DNA from: Streptomyces africanus | GTDB lineage: Bacteria > Actinomycetota > Actinomycetes > Streptomycetales > Streptomycetaceae | NCBI RefSeq assembly: GCF_002150735.1 | Contig: NZ_MUKA01000112.1 | Span: forward strand, 1 to 40,951 | Direction of reading: 5' to 3' | Length of the DNA stretch: 40,951 bases | Translations under genes and position numbers: made by a program | Part shown: piece by piece, positions 16,166 through 25,414 of the stretch | How the letters are laid out: each line of letters begins with the position of its first letter | Position numbering within the stretch: position 1 is the first letter of the stretch | Notes under the pieces: model-generated | Seen by the model: the letters and a program-made list of their open reading frames with translations, nothing else | Told to the model about the DNA's origin: nothing | The model's database searches: none

Positions 16166-16771
16166 TCAGGTGGTCACGGTCTGGCGGCGGTCGGCCGCGT
16201 ACGCCATGGCGTGCTGGACGACGCCGATGAGCGCTTCCTTGACCGACTCGCGGTCACGGGCGTCGCACATCATGAGCGGTACGCCGTCGTCGAGGTCGAG
16301 GGCCTGGCGCACGTCCTCGACGGGGTAACGCGGTGCGCCCTCGAAGCAGTTGACGCCGACGAGGAACGGTATCGAGCGCCGTTCGAAGTAGTCGACGGCG
16401 GCGAAGGAGTCCTCCAGGCGGCGCGTGTCGGCGAGCACGACGGCTCCGAGGGCGCCCTCGGAGAGCTCGTCCCACATGAACCAGAACCGCTCCTGGCCGG
16501 GCGTGCCGAAGAGGTACAGCACCAGGTCCTCGCGGAGCGTGATGCGGCCGAAGTCCATGGCCACGGTCGTGGTGTGCTTGCCTTCCACACCGCTGGTGTC
16601 GTCGACCGGCCGCCCGGCCTCGGTGAGCAGCTCCTCGGTGCGCAGCGGCCGGATCTCGCTGACCGCGCCGACGAGCGTGGTCTTGCCCACGCCGAAACCG
16701 CCGGCCACCAGGATCTTGAGCGTGACGGGCTCGACCGGAGGCTTGCCGCGCTCAGAACGCCCGAAGATCAT
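16166..16771 (-). CDS. cvnD: Conservon Ras-like GTPase (CvnD)
   Basis: A 201-residue small GTPase. The P-loop is [10 protein letters not shown] with Lys30; the switch II region reads [17 protein letters not shown]. The usual NKxD base-recognition motif is replaced by VGVNCFEG, as in the Cvn/MglA-like branch. In conservons it works with CvnA, CvnB and CvnC in a membrane-associated complex resembling eukaryotic G-protein coupling. It would normally follow cvnC directly. Here its ATG lies inside the last 20 bp of a 5-oxoprolinase gene, and its ribosome-binding site AGGAG is within that gene, so translation is probably coupled to the enzyme. Confidence 0.92.
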   Translation of the reverse strand: MIFGRSERGKPPVEPVTLKILVAGGFGVGKTTLVGAVSEIRPLRTEELLTEAGRPVDDTSGVEGKHTTTVAMDFGRITLREDLVLYLFGTPGQERFWFMWDELSEGALGAVVLADTRRLEDSFAAVDYFERRSIPFLVGVNCFEGAPRYPVEDVRQALDLDDGVPLMMCDARDRESVKEALIGVVQHAMAYAADRRQTVTT

Positions 16772-19700
16772 CGATCTCTTCTCCTGCTTGATGGGGGTCG
16801 GACGACGGCGGGCCGTAGCCCCCGCCGCCTGGGGTTTCGATGACGAGCACGTCGCCGGTGACGACGTCCGCGGAGTCGCTGCCGCCGAGTTCGGTCACGG
16901 TGCCGTCGGCGTGTTCCACCCGGTTGGCACCGAGAGCGCCCGGCTCGCCGCCCGCCATACCGTACGGGGGAACGCGGCGGTGCTGGGACAGCGTGGAGAC
17001 GGTCATGGGCTCCAGGAACCGGATGCGCCGCACGGCACCGTCGCCGCCGCGCCACCGGCCGGCTCCGCCGCTGCCGCGCCGGACCGCGAACTCCTCGAGG
17101 CGCACGGGCAGCCGCCACTCCAGGACCTCGGGGTCGGTGAGGCGGGAGTTGGTCATGTGCGTCTGGACGACGGGGGCGCCGGGGAAACCGTCGCCCGCGC
17201 CGGAGCCGGAGGCGACGGTCTCGTAGTACTGGTGGCGTGCGTTCCCGAAGGTGACGTTGTTCATGGTCCCGGAGCCCTCGGCCTGGACGCCGAGCGCCGC
17301 GTAGAGGGCACCGGTGATGGCCTGGGACGTCTCCACGTTGCCGGCGACGACGGCGGCCGGCGGCTCCGGGGAGAGCAGGGAGCCGGGGGGCACGACGATG
17401 TCCAGGGGGCGCAGGCAGCCGTCGTTGAGGGGGATGTCGTCTGCGACGAGCGTGCGGAAGACGTACAGGACGGCCGCGTTGACGACCGAGAAGGGGGCGT
17501 TGAAGTTGGTGGGCAGCTGCGCCGAGGTGCCGGTGAAGTCGACGGTCGCGGCGCGGCTCTCCCGGTCCACGCGCACGCTGACGCGGATGACGGCGCCCGA
17601 GTCGGTCTCATAGGCGTAGTCACCGTCGTCGAGGGCGTCGATGACACGGCGTACGGCCTCTTCCGCGTTGTCCTGGACGTGCCGCATGTAGGCCTGGACG
17701 ACGTCGAGACCGAAGTCCTCGATCATGCGGCCGACCTCGTCGACGCCCTTCTGGTTGGCGGCGATCTGGGCGCGCAGGTCGGCGAGGTTGGTCTTGGGGT
17801 TGCGCGAGGGGTACGGCGCCTCGGTGAGGAGGCGGAGGGTCTCGTCCTCGCGGAAGCGGCCGCTCTCGGCGAGCAGCCAGTTGTCGAAGAGGACGCCCTC
17901 CTCCTCGATGGTGCGGCTGTTCGCGGGCATGGAGCCGGGGGCGATGCCGCCGATCTCGGCGTGATGGCCGCGTGAGGCGACGTAGAAGAGGATCTCCGGG
18001 TCACTCTCCGTGTCGGTCGACGGTGCGGTGTCGAAGACCGGGGTGATCACGGTGACGTCGGGCAGATGTGTGCCGCCGTGGTACGGGTCGTTGACGGCGT
18101 AGGTGTCGCCCGGGCGCATACGGGAGCCCCTGCGCCGGATGACCTCCTTGACGCTGGTGCCCATCGAGCCCAGGTGAACGGGGATGTGCGGGGCATTGGC
18201 CACCAGGTTTCCGTCCGGGTCGAAGAGCGCGCAGGAGAAGTCCAGGCGCTCCTTGATGTTGACGGACTGGGCCGTGGATTCCAGACGGGCACCCATCTGC
18301 TCGGCGATGGACATGAACAGGTTGTTGAAGACCTCAAGCAGAACCGGGTCGACTTTCGTGTCGAGTTCGGAACTCTGCGTAATCGCGGCGCGTTCCATGA
18401 CCAGATGCCCGTCGTCGGTCGCCGCGGCCCGCCAGCCGTCGTCGACGACGGTCGTCGCGCCGGCCTCGGTGATGATCGCGGGACCGGTGACGGTGTCGCC
18501 GGGGGGAAGGTCCTCGCGGCGGTGGAGGGGTACGTCGCGCCAGGCTCCGCCCGTGTGGATGCGGACGGACCGCGGCGCCGCGGGGCCACCGTCGGCGGTG
18601 GCTCCATAGGGAGCGAGAGCGGAGAGATCGGGGGGTTCGGTGATGCCGGTGGCTTCGACGGAGAGGGCTTCGACGACGATCGGGCGGTCGAGCGTGAAGG
18701 AGTACGTGGCGCGATGACGTTCTTCGAAGGCGTGCCGCATGGTGCGGGGCTCGGTCAGCTCGACGGTGAGGGTGGTGTCGGTGCCGTCGTAGCGGAGCTG
18801 CGCGCGGCGGGTGATCTCGATGTGCTCCTGGGGGACGTCCTCGGCGAGGAGTTCGGCGCGTGCCGCGGCTTCCAGGTCCTCGGCGGTCTTGAGGACTCCG
18901 GGCATGGATGCGGGTTCCAGGGGTGCCTCGACGGACTGTTCGCGCATGGCGGTGGTGTCGGCGAGGCCGATGCCGAGTGCGGAGAGGACACCGGCCATGG
19001 GCGGCACGAGGACAGTGCGGATGCCGAGCGAGTCGGCGACCAGGCAGGCGTGCTGGCCGCCGGCGCCGCCGAAGGTGGTGAGGGCGTAGCGGGTGACGTC
19101 GTGGCCCTTTTGGACGGAGATCCGCTTCACGGCGGAGGCGATGTTGGCGACGGCGATCTGCAGGTAGCCCTCGGCGACCTGTTCGGGGGTGCGGTCGTCG
19201 CCGGTCGTCTCGCGGATCTCGCGCGCGAGGGCGGCGAAGCGGTCCCGGACGAGCGCGTCGTCGAGGGGCTCGTCGCCGTTCGCGCCGAACACCTTCGGGA
19301 AGTGGGCGGGCTGGATGCGGCCGAGCATGAGGTTGGCGTCGGTGACGGTGAGCGGGCCGCCGCCGCGGTAGCAGGCCGGCCCCGGGTCCGCGCCCGCCGA
19401 GTCAGGCCCTACGCGGTAGCGGGAGCCGTCGAAGTGCAGGACCGAGCCGCCGCCGGCGGCGACGGTGTGGATGTCGAGCATGGGGGCGCGCAGCCGGACG
19501 CCGGCGATCCGGCTGGTGAAGACACGTTCGTACTCGCCGGCGAAGTGGGAGACGTCGGTGGAGGTCCCGCCCATGTCGAAGCCGATGACGCGGTCGAAGC
19601 CGGCCAGCTGCGACATGCGGGCCATGCCGACGATGCCGCCGGCCGGCCCGGACAGGATGGCGTCCTTGCCGCGGAACTGCCCGGCCTCGGTGAGACCGCC

Positions 19701-20402
19701 GTTGGACTGCATGAACATCAGCCGTACGCCTTCCAGGGCGTCGGCGACGTGCCGGACGTAGCGGCGCAGGACGGGCGAGAGGTAGGCGTCGACGACGGCG
19801 GTGTCCCCGCGGGGGACGAGTTTCATCAGGGGACTGGCCTCGCTGGAGAGCGAGATCTGCGGGAAGCCGATGCGGGCGGCGAGTTCCCCGACGGCCTGTT
19901 CGTGGGCGGGGTGGAGGTGGCTGTGCATGCAGATCACGGCGACGGCCCGGATCCCGTCGTCGTACGCCTCCTGGAGGGGCCCGGCGAGGGCGTCCAGGTC
20001 GGGTGCGCGCAGGAGAGTGCCGTCGGCGGCGATGCGCTCGTCGACCTCGACGACCCGTTCGTACAGCAGCTCGGGCAGTTCGATGCGGCGGGCGAAGATG
20101 CTCGGGCGGTTCTGGTAGGCGATGCGCAGGGCGTCGCGGAAGCCGCGGGTGATGACCAGCAGGGTGCGTTCGCCCTTGCGCTCCAGAAGGGCGTTGGTGG
20201 CGACCGTCGTACCCATGCGCACGGCGTCCACCGGGTCGTCGGAGCCGGCCAGCAGGGAGCGGACGCCCTCGACGGCCGCGTCGGCGTAACGGGCCGGCCT
20301 GTCCGACAGCAGCTTGTGCGTGAGCAGCCGGCCGTCCGGGCGACGCGCGACGATGTCGGTGAAGGTGCCGCCTCGGTCGACCCAGAACTGCCAGCCTGTC
20401 AC
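16752..20402 (-). CDS. 5-oxoprolinase (ATP-hydrolysing), HyuA-HyuB fusion
   Basis: The 1216-residue cytoplasmic enzyme should convert 5-oxo-L-proline to L-glutamate with ATP. Residues 1-675 are the HyuA half, with [18 protein letters not shown] at the start, [17 protein letters not shown], and [20 protein letters not shown]. From about 677 the HyuB half begins ([20 protein letters not shown]), with [20 protein letters not shown] and [16 protein letters not shown]. The fused form and length fit 5-oxoprolinase; a hydantoinase or ketone carboxylase is less likely because those are usually split. GTG 20402 lies 24 bp after cvnC, and the 3' end overlaps cvnD by 20 bp, so it is embedded in the conservon operon. 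A separate PxpABC system for the same reaction lies at 35621-37868. Confidence 0.9.
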   Translation of the reverse strand: MTGWQFWVDRGGTFTDIVARRPDGRLLTHKLLSDRPARYADAAVEGVRSLLAGSDDPVDAVRMGTTVATNALLERKGERTLLVITRGFRDALRIAYQNRPSIFARRIELPELLYERVVEVDERIAADGTLLRAPDLDALAGPLQEAYDDGIRAVAVICMHSHLHPAHEQAVGELAARIGFPQISLSSEASPLMKLVPRGDTAVVDAYLSPVLRRYVRHVADALEGVRLMFMQSNGGLTEAGQFRGKDAILSGPAGGIVGMARMSQLAGFDRVIGFDMGGTSTDVSHFAGEYERVFTSRIAGVRLRAPMLDIHTVAAGGGSVLHFDGSRYRVGPDSAGADPGPACYRGGGPLTVTDANLMLGRIQPAHFPKVFGANGDEPLDDALVRDRFAALAREIRETTGDDRTPEQVAEGYLQIAVANIASAVKRISVQKGHDVTRYALTTFGGAGGQHACLVADSLGIRTVLVPPMAGVLSALGIGLADTTAMREQSVEAPLEPASMPGVLKTAEDLEAAARAELLAEDVPQEHIEITRRAQLRYDGTDTTLTVELTEPRTMRHAFEERHRATYSFTLDRPIVVEALSVEATGITEPPDLSALAPYGATADGGPAAPRSVRIHTGGAWRDVPLHRREDLPPGDTVTGPAIITEAGATTVVDDGWRAAATDDGHLVMERAAITQSSELDTKVDPVLLEVFNNLFMSIAEQMGARLESTAQSVNIKERLDFSCALFDPDGNLVANAPHIPVHLGSMGTSVKEVIRRRGSRMRPGDTYAVNDPYHGGTHLPDVTVITPVFDTAPSTDTESDPEILFYVASRGHHAEIGGIAPGSMPANSRTIEEEGVLFDNWLLAESGRFREDETLRLLTEAPYPSRNPKTNLADLRAQIAANQKGVDEVGRMIEDFGLDVVQAYMRHVQDNAEEAVRRVIDALDDGDYAYETDSGAVIRVSVRVDRESRAATVDFTGTSAQLPTNFNAPFSVVNAAVLYVFRTLVADDIPLNDGCLRPLDIVVPPGSLLSPEPPAAVVAGNVETSQAITGALYAALGVQAEGSGTMNNVTFGNARHQYYETVASGSGAGDGFPGAPVVQTHMTNSRLTDPEVLEWRLPVRLEEFAVRRGSGGAGRWRGGDGAVRRIRFLEPMTVSTLSQHRRVPPYGMAGGEPGALGANRVEHADGTVTELGGSDSADVVTGDVLVIETPGGGGYGPPSSDPHQAGEEIDDLRAF

Positions 20403-20426
20403 GTCAGTACCCCGCTTCCGCGCTGT

Positions 20427-20822
20427 TCACAGCGCCCGGAGGCCGTTGATCACGTCGCGCAGAATGCTCTCGTCCGGCAGTTCGGCAGGGGGTACGGGCC
20501 GGTTCACATGGACGAATTCCGCGTCCACGAGATCTCCGACAAGGACCCGTACCACCCCGATCGGCAGGTCGAGTTCCGCTGCGAGTTCGGCGACCGACTG
20601 CGGGACGTCACGACACAGTTCGACGATGTCCACATGCTCCGGGGAGAGCATGTGGTCCGCTTCCGGGTCGTCCGCGTGCGGTTCCGTGACCACGACCGCG
20701 ATCAGGTCCAGGCGGTGCTGGCCCTGGCTGCTGGTGCGGCCGCGTGTCATGGCGTACGGACGGACGACCGGTCCGGCCTCGTCGTCGAACCAGTGGCTTC
20801 TTCCCTGACCGTCAGCGCTCAT
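20427..20822 (-). CDS. cvnC: Conservon DUF742 protein (CvnC)
   Basis: A 131-residue DUF742 protein with the typical VVRPYAMTRGRTSS start and a winged-helix-like segment (QSVAELAAELDLPIGVVRVLVGDLV). It ends with ILRDVINGLRAL, the standard CvnC C terminus. DUF742 proteins link the sensor and roadblock components to the GTPase in conservons. It starts 9 bp after the cvnB stop. In a normal conservon the next gene overlaps and is cvnD; here it is the 5-oxoprolinase gene. Confidence 0.93.
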   Translation of the reverse strand: MSADGQGRSHWFDDEAGPVVRPYAMTRGRTSSQGQHRLDLIAVVVTEPHADDPEADHMLSPEHVDIVELCRDVPQSVAELAAELDLPIGVVRVLVGDLVDAEFVHVNRPVPPAELPDESILRDVINGLRAL

Positions 20823-20831
20823 GTCATCCCA

Positions 20832-21266
20832 CTACCCGCCTGCGGGCAGATCGGTGCGCGGAGCGGCACCCAGATGCACACCCACCCGCTTCACCAGGAG
20901 CGTCATCTCGTAGGCGACCTGGCCGACGTCCGAGTCGGCGTCCGAGAGGACGGCGAGGCAGCTGCCGTCGCCGGCGGCCGTCACGAACAGGAAGGCGTCG
21001 TCGAGCTCGACGACCGTCTGACGGACGTTGCCGGCCTCGAAGTGGCGTCCCACACCCTTGGCGAGGCTGTGGAACCCGGAGGCGACGGCGGCCAGGTGTT
21101 CGCTGTCCTCCCTGGTCAGGTCCCTGGACACCCCGGTCGGCAATCCGTCGCCGGAGAGCACGAGGGCCTTGCGGATGCTCGCGACGCGGTCCACCAGGTC
21201 GTCGAGGAGCCAGTTCAGCTCCCCCTTGTTGGCTGCGGTGTGGCCGGTGGCCTTCGGTGCGGTCAT
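20832..21266 (-). CDS. cvnB: Conservon roadblock/LC7 protein (CvnB)
   Basis: A 144-residue roadblock/LC7 protein: GELNWLLDDLVDRVASIRKA, then LVLSGDGLPTGVSRDL, and a C-terminal strand-rich half with SCLAVLSDADSDVGQVAYEM. Such proteins dimerise and act as GTPase-regulating partners of small GTPases like CvnD. Its ATG overlaps the cvnA stop (ATGA), so the pair is translationally coupled. Confidence 0.94.
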   Translation of the reverse strand: MTAPKATGHTAANKGELNWLLDDLVDRVASIRKALVLSGDGLPTGVSRDLTREDSEHLAAVASGFHSLAKGVGRHFEAGNVRQTVVELDDAFLFVTAAGDGSCLAVLSDADSDVGQVAYEMTLLVKRVGVHLGAAPRTDLPAGG

Positions 21267-24200
21267 CGACCGTCCCCCTCTGTCGTTCCTTGTCGTGCTG
21301 TGCCGCTGTGGGCGGCGTCGCCCGCTGCGTTCTCGTCGCGGCCGCGCTGCCAGCCGCGCTGGAGCGAGGCCATACGGCTGCGTACTTCGTCGGCGTCGCG
21401 TTCGACGGGCTCGGCTCTGTCCTCCGTACGCGGCTCGGACCCCCGCTTCAGCTGCGGTGCCAGGTTGGCCTGGCGGACGCGCCGGGGCAGCGGCGCGGTG
21501 CCGGAGCGGGGCTCGTTCGATGCGGATCCGGGAGCCTGCCCCCGTCGTCCGCTGCCGGGAGTCGACCCGGTCTCCTGCGGCGGGGCACCGGAGCCGGTCA
21601 TCCGGTGCGCGGGCCCGCCGGTGGGCTCCTGCCCGGGGCCCGACCGGCCCTCGAAGCCGTCTTGGCCGCTCGATGCGATCTCCGCGCGGCGTGTCCGCGT
21701 GGGGAGTGTGGGCGGCTGCGGCTCGGTGCCGGACGAGGCCGGTGACGCCGTGCGGTCGTCGTTCCGGCCGGCCGCGCCGATGCCACGGCGGCCGGACTCC
21801 GCTCCCCGACGTCGGGCCGGCAGGGGCGGCGGTGCGTCCGACTGGGTTTCGCCTCGCCCGCCGCCGGTCGAGGAGTCCTCGGTGCGGCGGCGCACCGGAA
21901 GCGCGGACGCGGGCTCCGGCCCCGACCGGCCCGTGGCCCCGCCGCTCAGGGAGTCGTCTCCCCGGCGACGCGACGGGAGCGGTGAGGTACCGCCCGGCTC
22001 CCCTCGGCCGGTGCCCGTGGGGGTCTCCTCGTCCGTCTTCCCCCGCCGGGGGCGCTGTTCGGTGACCGGGCGCCCGTGCGAGCTGACCAGCTTCGGGGTG
22101 TTGCGGCGCGGCAACTGGACCGGGGCGCTCGGGTCGTCGTCGGTGTCGGTCCGGTCGTGGGCGCTGTGGGGGTCGGCTGCCTGGTGCGGATCGGGGCGGC
22201 GGCCGGCGGCCTCGTCCTGGGCGCGGGTGAGGGGCCGGGGGCGGAACAGGGCGCCGTGTCCGCTGCCCTCGTCATCGAGCGCGCCGGGGAAGTCGCCGAT
22301 GGCGTCCAGGTCGACGGGGGCCTCCAGCTCCACCGGTCCGTCGAGGAGGGATGCCGGCAGGCCGGGCCGTTGCGCGGGCCCCTGGGACAGTGCGGCGCGG
22401 CGGCTGTCCTGCGGCTCGCTCTCCTTGGCCAGCTGGGGGCGGTCGAGCCGGAACCCGATGCCGTTCGTGTCCGGGACGTCGTCCGTCAGCAGGGCGTCCG
22501 GGATGAAGACGACAGCGGTCGTGCCGCCGTAGGGGGAGGGCTGCAAGGAGACGCGGACGTTCTGTCGCTGGGCGAGACGGCTGACCACGAACAGGCCGAG
22601 CCGGTCGGTGTCCGACAGCTCGAACTCCGGGGTCTCGGCGAGCCGCAGGTTGGCGTCGAGGAGCGCTTCGGCGGCCATGCCGAGGCCGCGGTCGTGGATC
22701 TCCAGGGTGAAGCCGTTGGCGACCCGCTCGCCCAGGACCTGGACGGCGGTGTGCGGCGGCGAGAAGACCGTGGCGTTCTCCAGGAGTTCCGCCACGAGAT
22801 GGGTGATGTCGGCGACGGCCGGGCCGGTGACGGCGATCCGCGGAAGGCGGCGGACCTCGATGCGCTCGTAGTCCTCGACCTCGGCGACGGCGGCGCGTAC
22901 GACGTCCATGAGCTGGACGGGCTTGCGCCACTGCCGGGAGGGCGCGGCGCCGGAGAGGATCACGAGGCCCTCGGCGTGTCGGCGCATGCGGGTCGTCAGG
23001 TGGTCGAGACGGAACAGGTCGGCGAGTTCGTCGGTGTCCTCGGTCCGGCGCTCCATGGCGTCGAGCAGGGTGAGCTGCTTGTGCAGCAGGACCTGGCTGC
23101 GGCGCGCGAGGTTGACGAACACCTCGGAGACGCCGGCGCGCAGCTCGGCCTGTTTGACGGCGGCTTCGACGGCGGCGCGCTGGAGGGTGTTGAGGGCCTG
23201 GCCGACCTCGCCCATCTCGTTCTTGTCGTACTCCAGACGCGGGACCTCGGTCTCGACGTCGACCTGCTCGCCCGCCGAGAGGCGGCGCATCACGCTGGGC
23301 AGCCGCACTCCGGACGCCTCGTGGGCCTCCAGACGCAGCTGCCGCAGATCGCGGATGAGGGTGCGGCCGACGCGCACGGAGAGGAAGAGGGAGACCAGCA
23401 GAGCGAGCAGGCCGAGTACACCGGCGATGACCGCCTTGGCGATGACGCCCATGGCCACCGGTTCGACGCGGTTCTGGTAGCGGTCGTTGGCCTGGTCGTT
23501 GAGCGTGCCGAGTTCGTCGAGCACGTTGCCGGCGGCGCTGTCCCAGCTCTTGGCGGTGACGCCGCGCGGTGTTCCGTCGGCGGAGGAGGCGGCCGCTTCC
23601 TCAGCCACGCGCAGCGGAGCGGTGGAGGCGTTCTTCCAGAAGGTCTGGTAGCGGTCGCGTTCCGAGACGGGCAGCAGCGGGAGGCTGGTGTCGTACATCA
23701 GGGTGCGCTGTGCCACGAGGTCGGAGATCTCCCGCTCCTCGGAGCGGGAGATCTTGCCGACGATCAGGGCGGAGCCGAGGAGGGCGTCCTCGCGGGAGAG
23801 CAGTTCGCGGGCGCGGGCGAGGTTGACCAGCGCGCGGTACTGCTTGTCCAGTTCCACGTTGTCGACGACGTGGAGGTTGGCGAGCAGGACGTAACACGGG
23901 TCGACCAGCCGGTTGTAGAGGTCGAGGGCCTGGGAGCGGTCGACGGTGCCGTCCTCGACACTGCTGCGCAGCGACTCGATGCCGTCGAAGGCGTCCATGA
24001 CCGCGGTCAGCCGCTCGTCGGTGTCCGCTCCCATCGCGTCGCGCACGTCCGGATTCCGGGCGTTCTCGCGGATGCTGCCGACGGCCTCGTCGGTGGCGGT
24101 GCGGCTGCGCCGGAGCGCGGCGAGCCCGTCGGAAGCACGGGGGTCGGCGAGGTAGACCAGGGTCTGACGGCGTTCCTCCTGGAGGACACGGACGGTGTCC

Positions 24201-24367
24201 TCGATGGGATAGCCGATCTTCTCCACCACGGACGACACGTTGAACAGGTCGCCCGCCTCACGTCCCGTGAGCACCGTGGCGAAGGCCCAGATCGCGGTCA
24301 GGGACACCAGCGGCACGAGAAGCAGCGCCACGATCTTCCGGCGGATGGACTTCCCGCGAAAGCGCAT
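21263..24367 (-). CDS. cvnA: Conservon sensor histidine-kinase-like protein (CvnA)
   Basis: A 1034-residue membrane protein. Helix 1 is at 12-33 (IVALLLVPLVSLTAIWAFA) and helix 2 at about 309-330. Between them is an extracytoplasmic nitrate/nitrite-sensor (NIT)-like domain. A HAMP linker follows, then FRLDHLTTRMRRHAEGL, and an ATPase domain with the N-box LLENAT (about 532), DRGLGM and GLFVVSRLA. From about 640 to the end is a low-complexity tail rich in Pro, Arg, Ser and Gly. The ligand is unknown. ATG 24367 is chosen for the strong GGGGGAGG before it; an ATG 30 bp upstream lacks one. It heads the conservon operon. Confidence 0.92.
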   Translation of the reverse strand: MRFRGKSIRRKIVALLLVPLVSLTAIWAFATVLTGREAGDLFNVSSVVEKIGYPIEDTVRVLQEERRQTLVYLADPRASDGLAALRRSRTATDEAVGSIRENARNPDVRDAMGADTDERLTAVMDAFDGIESLRSSVEDGTVDRSQALDLYNRLVDPCYVLLANLHVVDNVELDKQYRALVNLARARELLSREDALLGSALIVGKISRSEEREISDLVAQRTLMYDTSLPLLPVSERDRYQTFWKNASTAPLRVAEEAAASSADGTPRGVTAKSWDSAAGNVLDELGTLNDQANDRYQNRVEPVAMGVIAKAVIAGVLGLLALLVSLFLSVRVGRTLIRDLRQLRLEAHEASGVRLPSVMRRLSAGEQVDVETEVPRLEYDKNEMGEVGQALNTLQRAAVEAAVKQAELRAGVSEVFVNLARRSQVLLHKQLTLLDAMERRTEDTDELADLFRLDHLTTRMRRHAEGLVILSGAAPSRQWRKPVQLMDVVRAAVAEVEDYERIEVRRLPRIAVTGPAVADITHLVAELLENATVFSPPHTAVQVLGERVANGFTLEIHDRGLGMAAEALLDANLRLAETPEFELSDTDRLGLFVVSRLAQRQNVRVSLQPSPYGGTTAVVFIPDALLTDDVPDTNGIGFRLDRPQLAKESEPQDSRRAALSQGPAQRPGLPASLLDGPVELEAPVDLDAIGDFPGALDDEGSGHGALFRPRPLTRAQDEAAGRRPDPHQAADPHSAHDRTDTDDDPSAPVQLPRRNTPKLVSSHGRPVTEQRPRRGKTDEETPTGTGRGEPGGTSPLPSRRRGDDSLSGGATGRSGPEPASALPVRRRTEDSSTGGGRGETQSDAPPPLPARRRGAESGRRGIGAAGRNDDRTASPASSGTEPQPPTLPTRTRRAEIASSGQDGFEGRSGPGQEPTGGPAHRMTGSGAPPQETGSTPGSGRRGQAPGSASNEPRSGTAPLPRRVRQANLAPQLKRGSEPRTEDRAEPVERDADEVRSRMASLQRGWQRGRDENAAGDAAHSGTARQGTTEGDGR

Positions 24368-24783
24368 GGCCTCCCCCAGCTCGGGCCCCCGGTCCACCGG
24401 GGGTACACATGTGCGTCAACAAACGGCGCGAGCCTACTACCGACGCCCAGGGAACTCGAAGGCCGGTCCGGAAGGTGAACTTCCGCGCCAGCTACGAGGC
24501 ATGTGGAGTTGTCCGGGCATTGCGGGAGTTGTCTGCCCGAAACCGATGGCGGCCGCGCGGGCCAAGGCCGGTGGACGGTCCGGGCGGTTGGCTGAAATTT
24601 TTCGGCTCGGGGAATCTTCGTGACGGGTTGTTCGTCCTTCTCTACGGGAGATGGGGGCGGAATCGGCCACAGGAGCCGCATCCCGCATCCGGGCGGCGTA
24701 AAACAGCGCAAGCCGGGCAGCCACTGGGAAGCACGGGTCTTCGGATGCGAGCGAGCAGTCTGCTGGCGGTGGGGAGTGACACG
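24368..24783. other. Divergent intergenic region upstream of cvnA
   Basis: About 416 bp with no convincing gene. On the minus strand TTCGAG and TAGGCT (the latter near 24431-24436) are separated by 18 bp and could be a weak cvnA promoter with a leader of about 60 nt. A small AT-rich patch GAAATTTTTCGG lies near 24595. On the plus strand I see no clear promoter for the gene at 24784. The length suggests separate control of the two divergent transcripts. Confidence 0.4.
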
Positions 24784-25350
24784 GTGACGGGCACGGCGGA
24801 GCGGAGCGGGGCGCCCAGGGCGGGCGGGGTGCGAGTGACAGCGCATCAGGAGGCCGAGGCGACTGATCGCGACAACGCGGCCGACGAGGCGGAGAGCACG
24901 GCTCGCCAGGCGAGGGTCCCCGCTCAAGGGGCGCGCCGTGACGTGCGCGAGCAGCAGTACTACCGGCCCCTGTGGGTCGAGGAGCCGGCGCGGCGGCGCC
25001 GGTTGCCGGATCCCGTGCGGACGGCCGCCGTGCGGTCGGTACTCCTCATCGCCCTGACGCTGCTGCAGGCCATGGTGGCCTTCCTGTGCACGATGGCCGG
25101 GTCATGGCTGGCGTTCCCGATGGTGATCAGCAGCGTGGTCAGCACGATCGTGGCGACCTGGGGAGCACTCGACGTGTGGGTGACGCGTCAGGTCTGGAAC
25201 CAGCGCAACGGCGTGGTGTCCGTGCCGAGCAGCACGGCACGGGCCCTGCGACGCGAGCGGCGCCGGGCCCGGCGGCAGGCGCGCGCGGCCGAGCGGGCAC
25301 AGGAGCGGATACGCCGGCGGGGCGGGGCCGGGCAGGTGGCCCACTCGTAG
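24784..25350 (+). CDS. Small two-helix membrane protein of unknown function
   Basis: A 188-residue protein with a charged N-terminal half (EATDRDNAADEAESTARQAR). Two membrane helices follow (SVLLIALTLLQAMVAFLCTM and FPMVISSVVSTIVATWGALD, about residues 83-138), then a very basic C-terminal tail rich in Arg and Ala (RRERRRARRQARAAERAQER). GTG 24784 is chosen because GGGGAG (24771-24776) lies at ideal spacing; longer in-frame starts lack one. The basic tail could contact membrane lipid, RNA or DNA, but that is inference. It is convergent with the SMC-like gene, divergent from cvnA, and probably transcribed alone. I do not recognise a family. Confidence 0.75.
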   Translation: MTGTAERSGAPRAGGVRVTAHQEAEATDRDNAADEAESTARQARVPAQGARRDVREQQYYRPLWVEEPARRRRLPDPVRTAAVRSVLLIALTLLQAMVAFLCTMAGSWLAFPMVISSVVSTIVATWGALDVWVTRQVWNQRNGVVSVPSSTARALRRERRRARRQARAAERAQERIRRRGGAGQVAHS

Positions 25351-25388
25351 CTGGACGGGCGGGTGGCCCGCTGGTGAGTGACGTCGGG

Positions 25389-25414
25389 AGGGGCGGCTTC
25401 TCCCCCGCGCCCCT
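25389..25414. terminator. Weak hairpin between convergent genes
   Basis: AGGGGCG (25389-25395) pairs with CGCCCCT (25408-25414) in the 62-bp gap between the membrane-protein gene and the SMC-like gene, touching the latter's stop codon. Seven base pairs with a 12-nt loop and no T run, so only weakly supported. Confidence 0.3.

Noticed and set aside
18066..22532. A very long plus-strand reading frame opposite the 5-oxoprolinase, cvnC, cvnB and cvnA genes.
   Set aside because: It spans four convincing minus-strand genes and their gaps, has low-complexity Gly/Val/Asp-rich translation and no family motif. Long antisense frames are routine in high-GC DNA.
25351..25412. Room for a JetD/MksG nuclease gene after the SMC-like gene.
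   Set aside because: Only 62 bp separate it from the convergent membrane-protein gene, and no minus-strand gene continues the operon.
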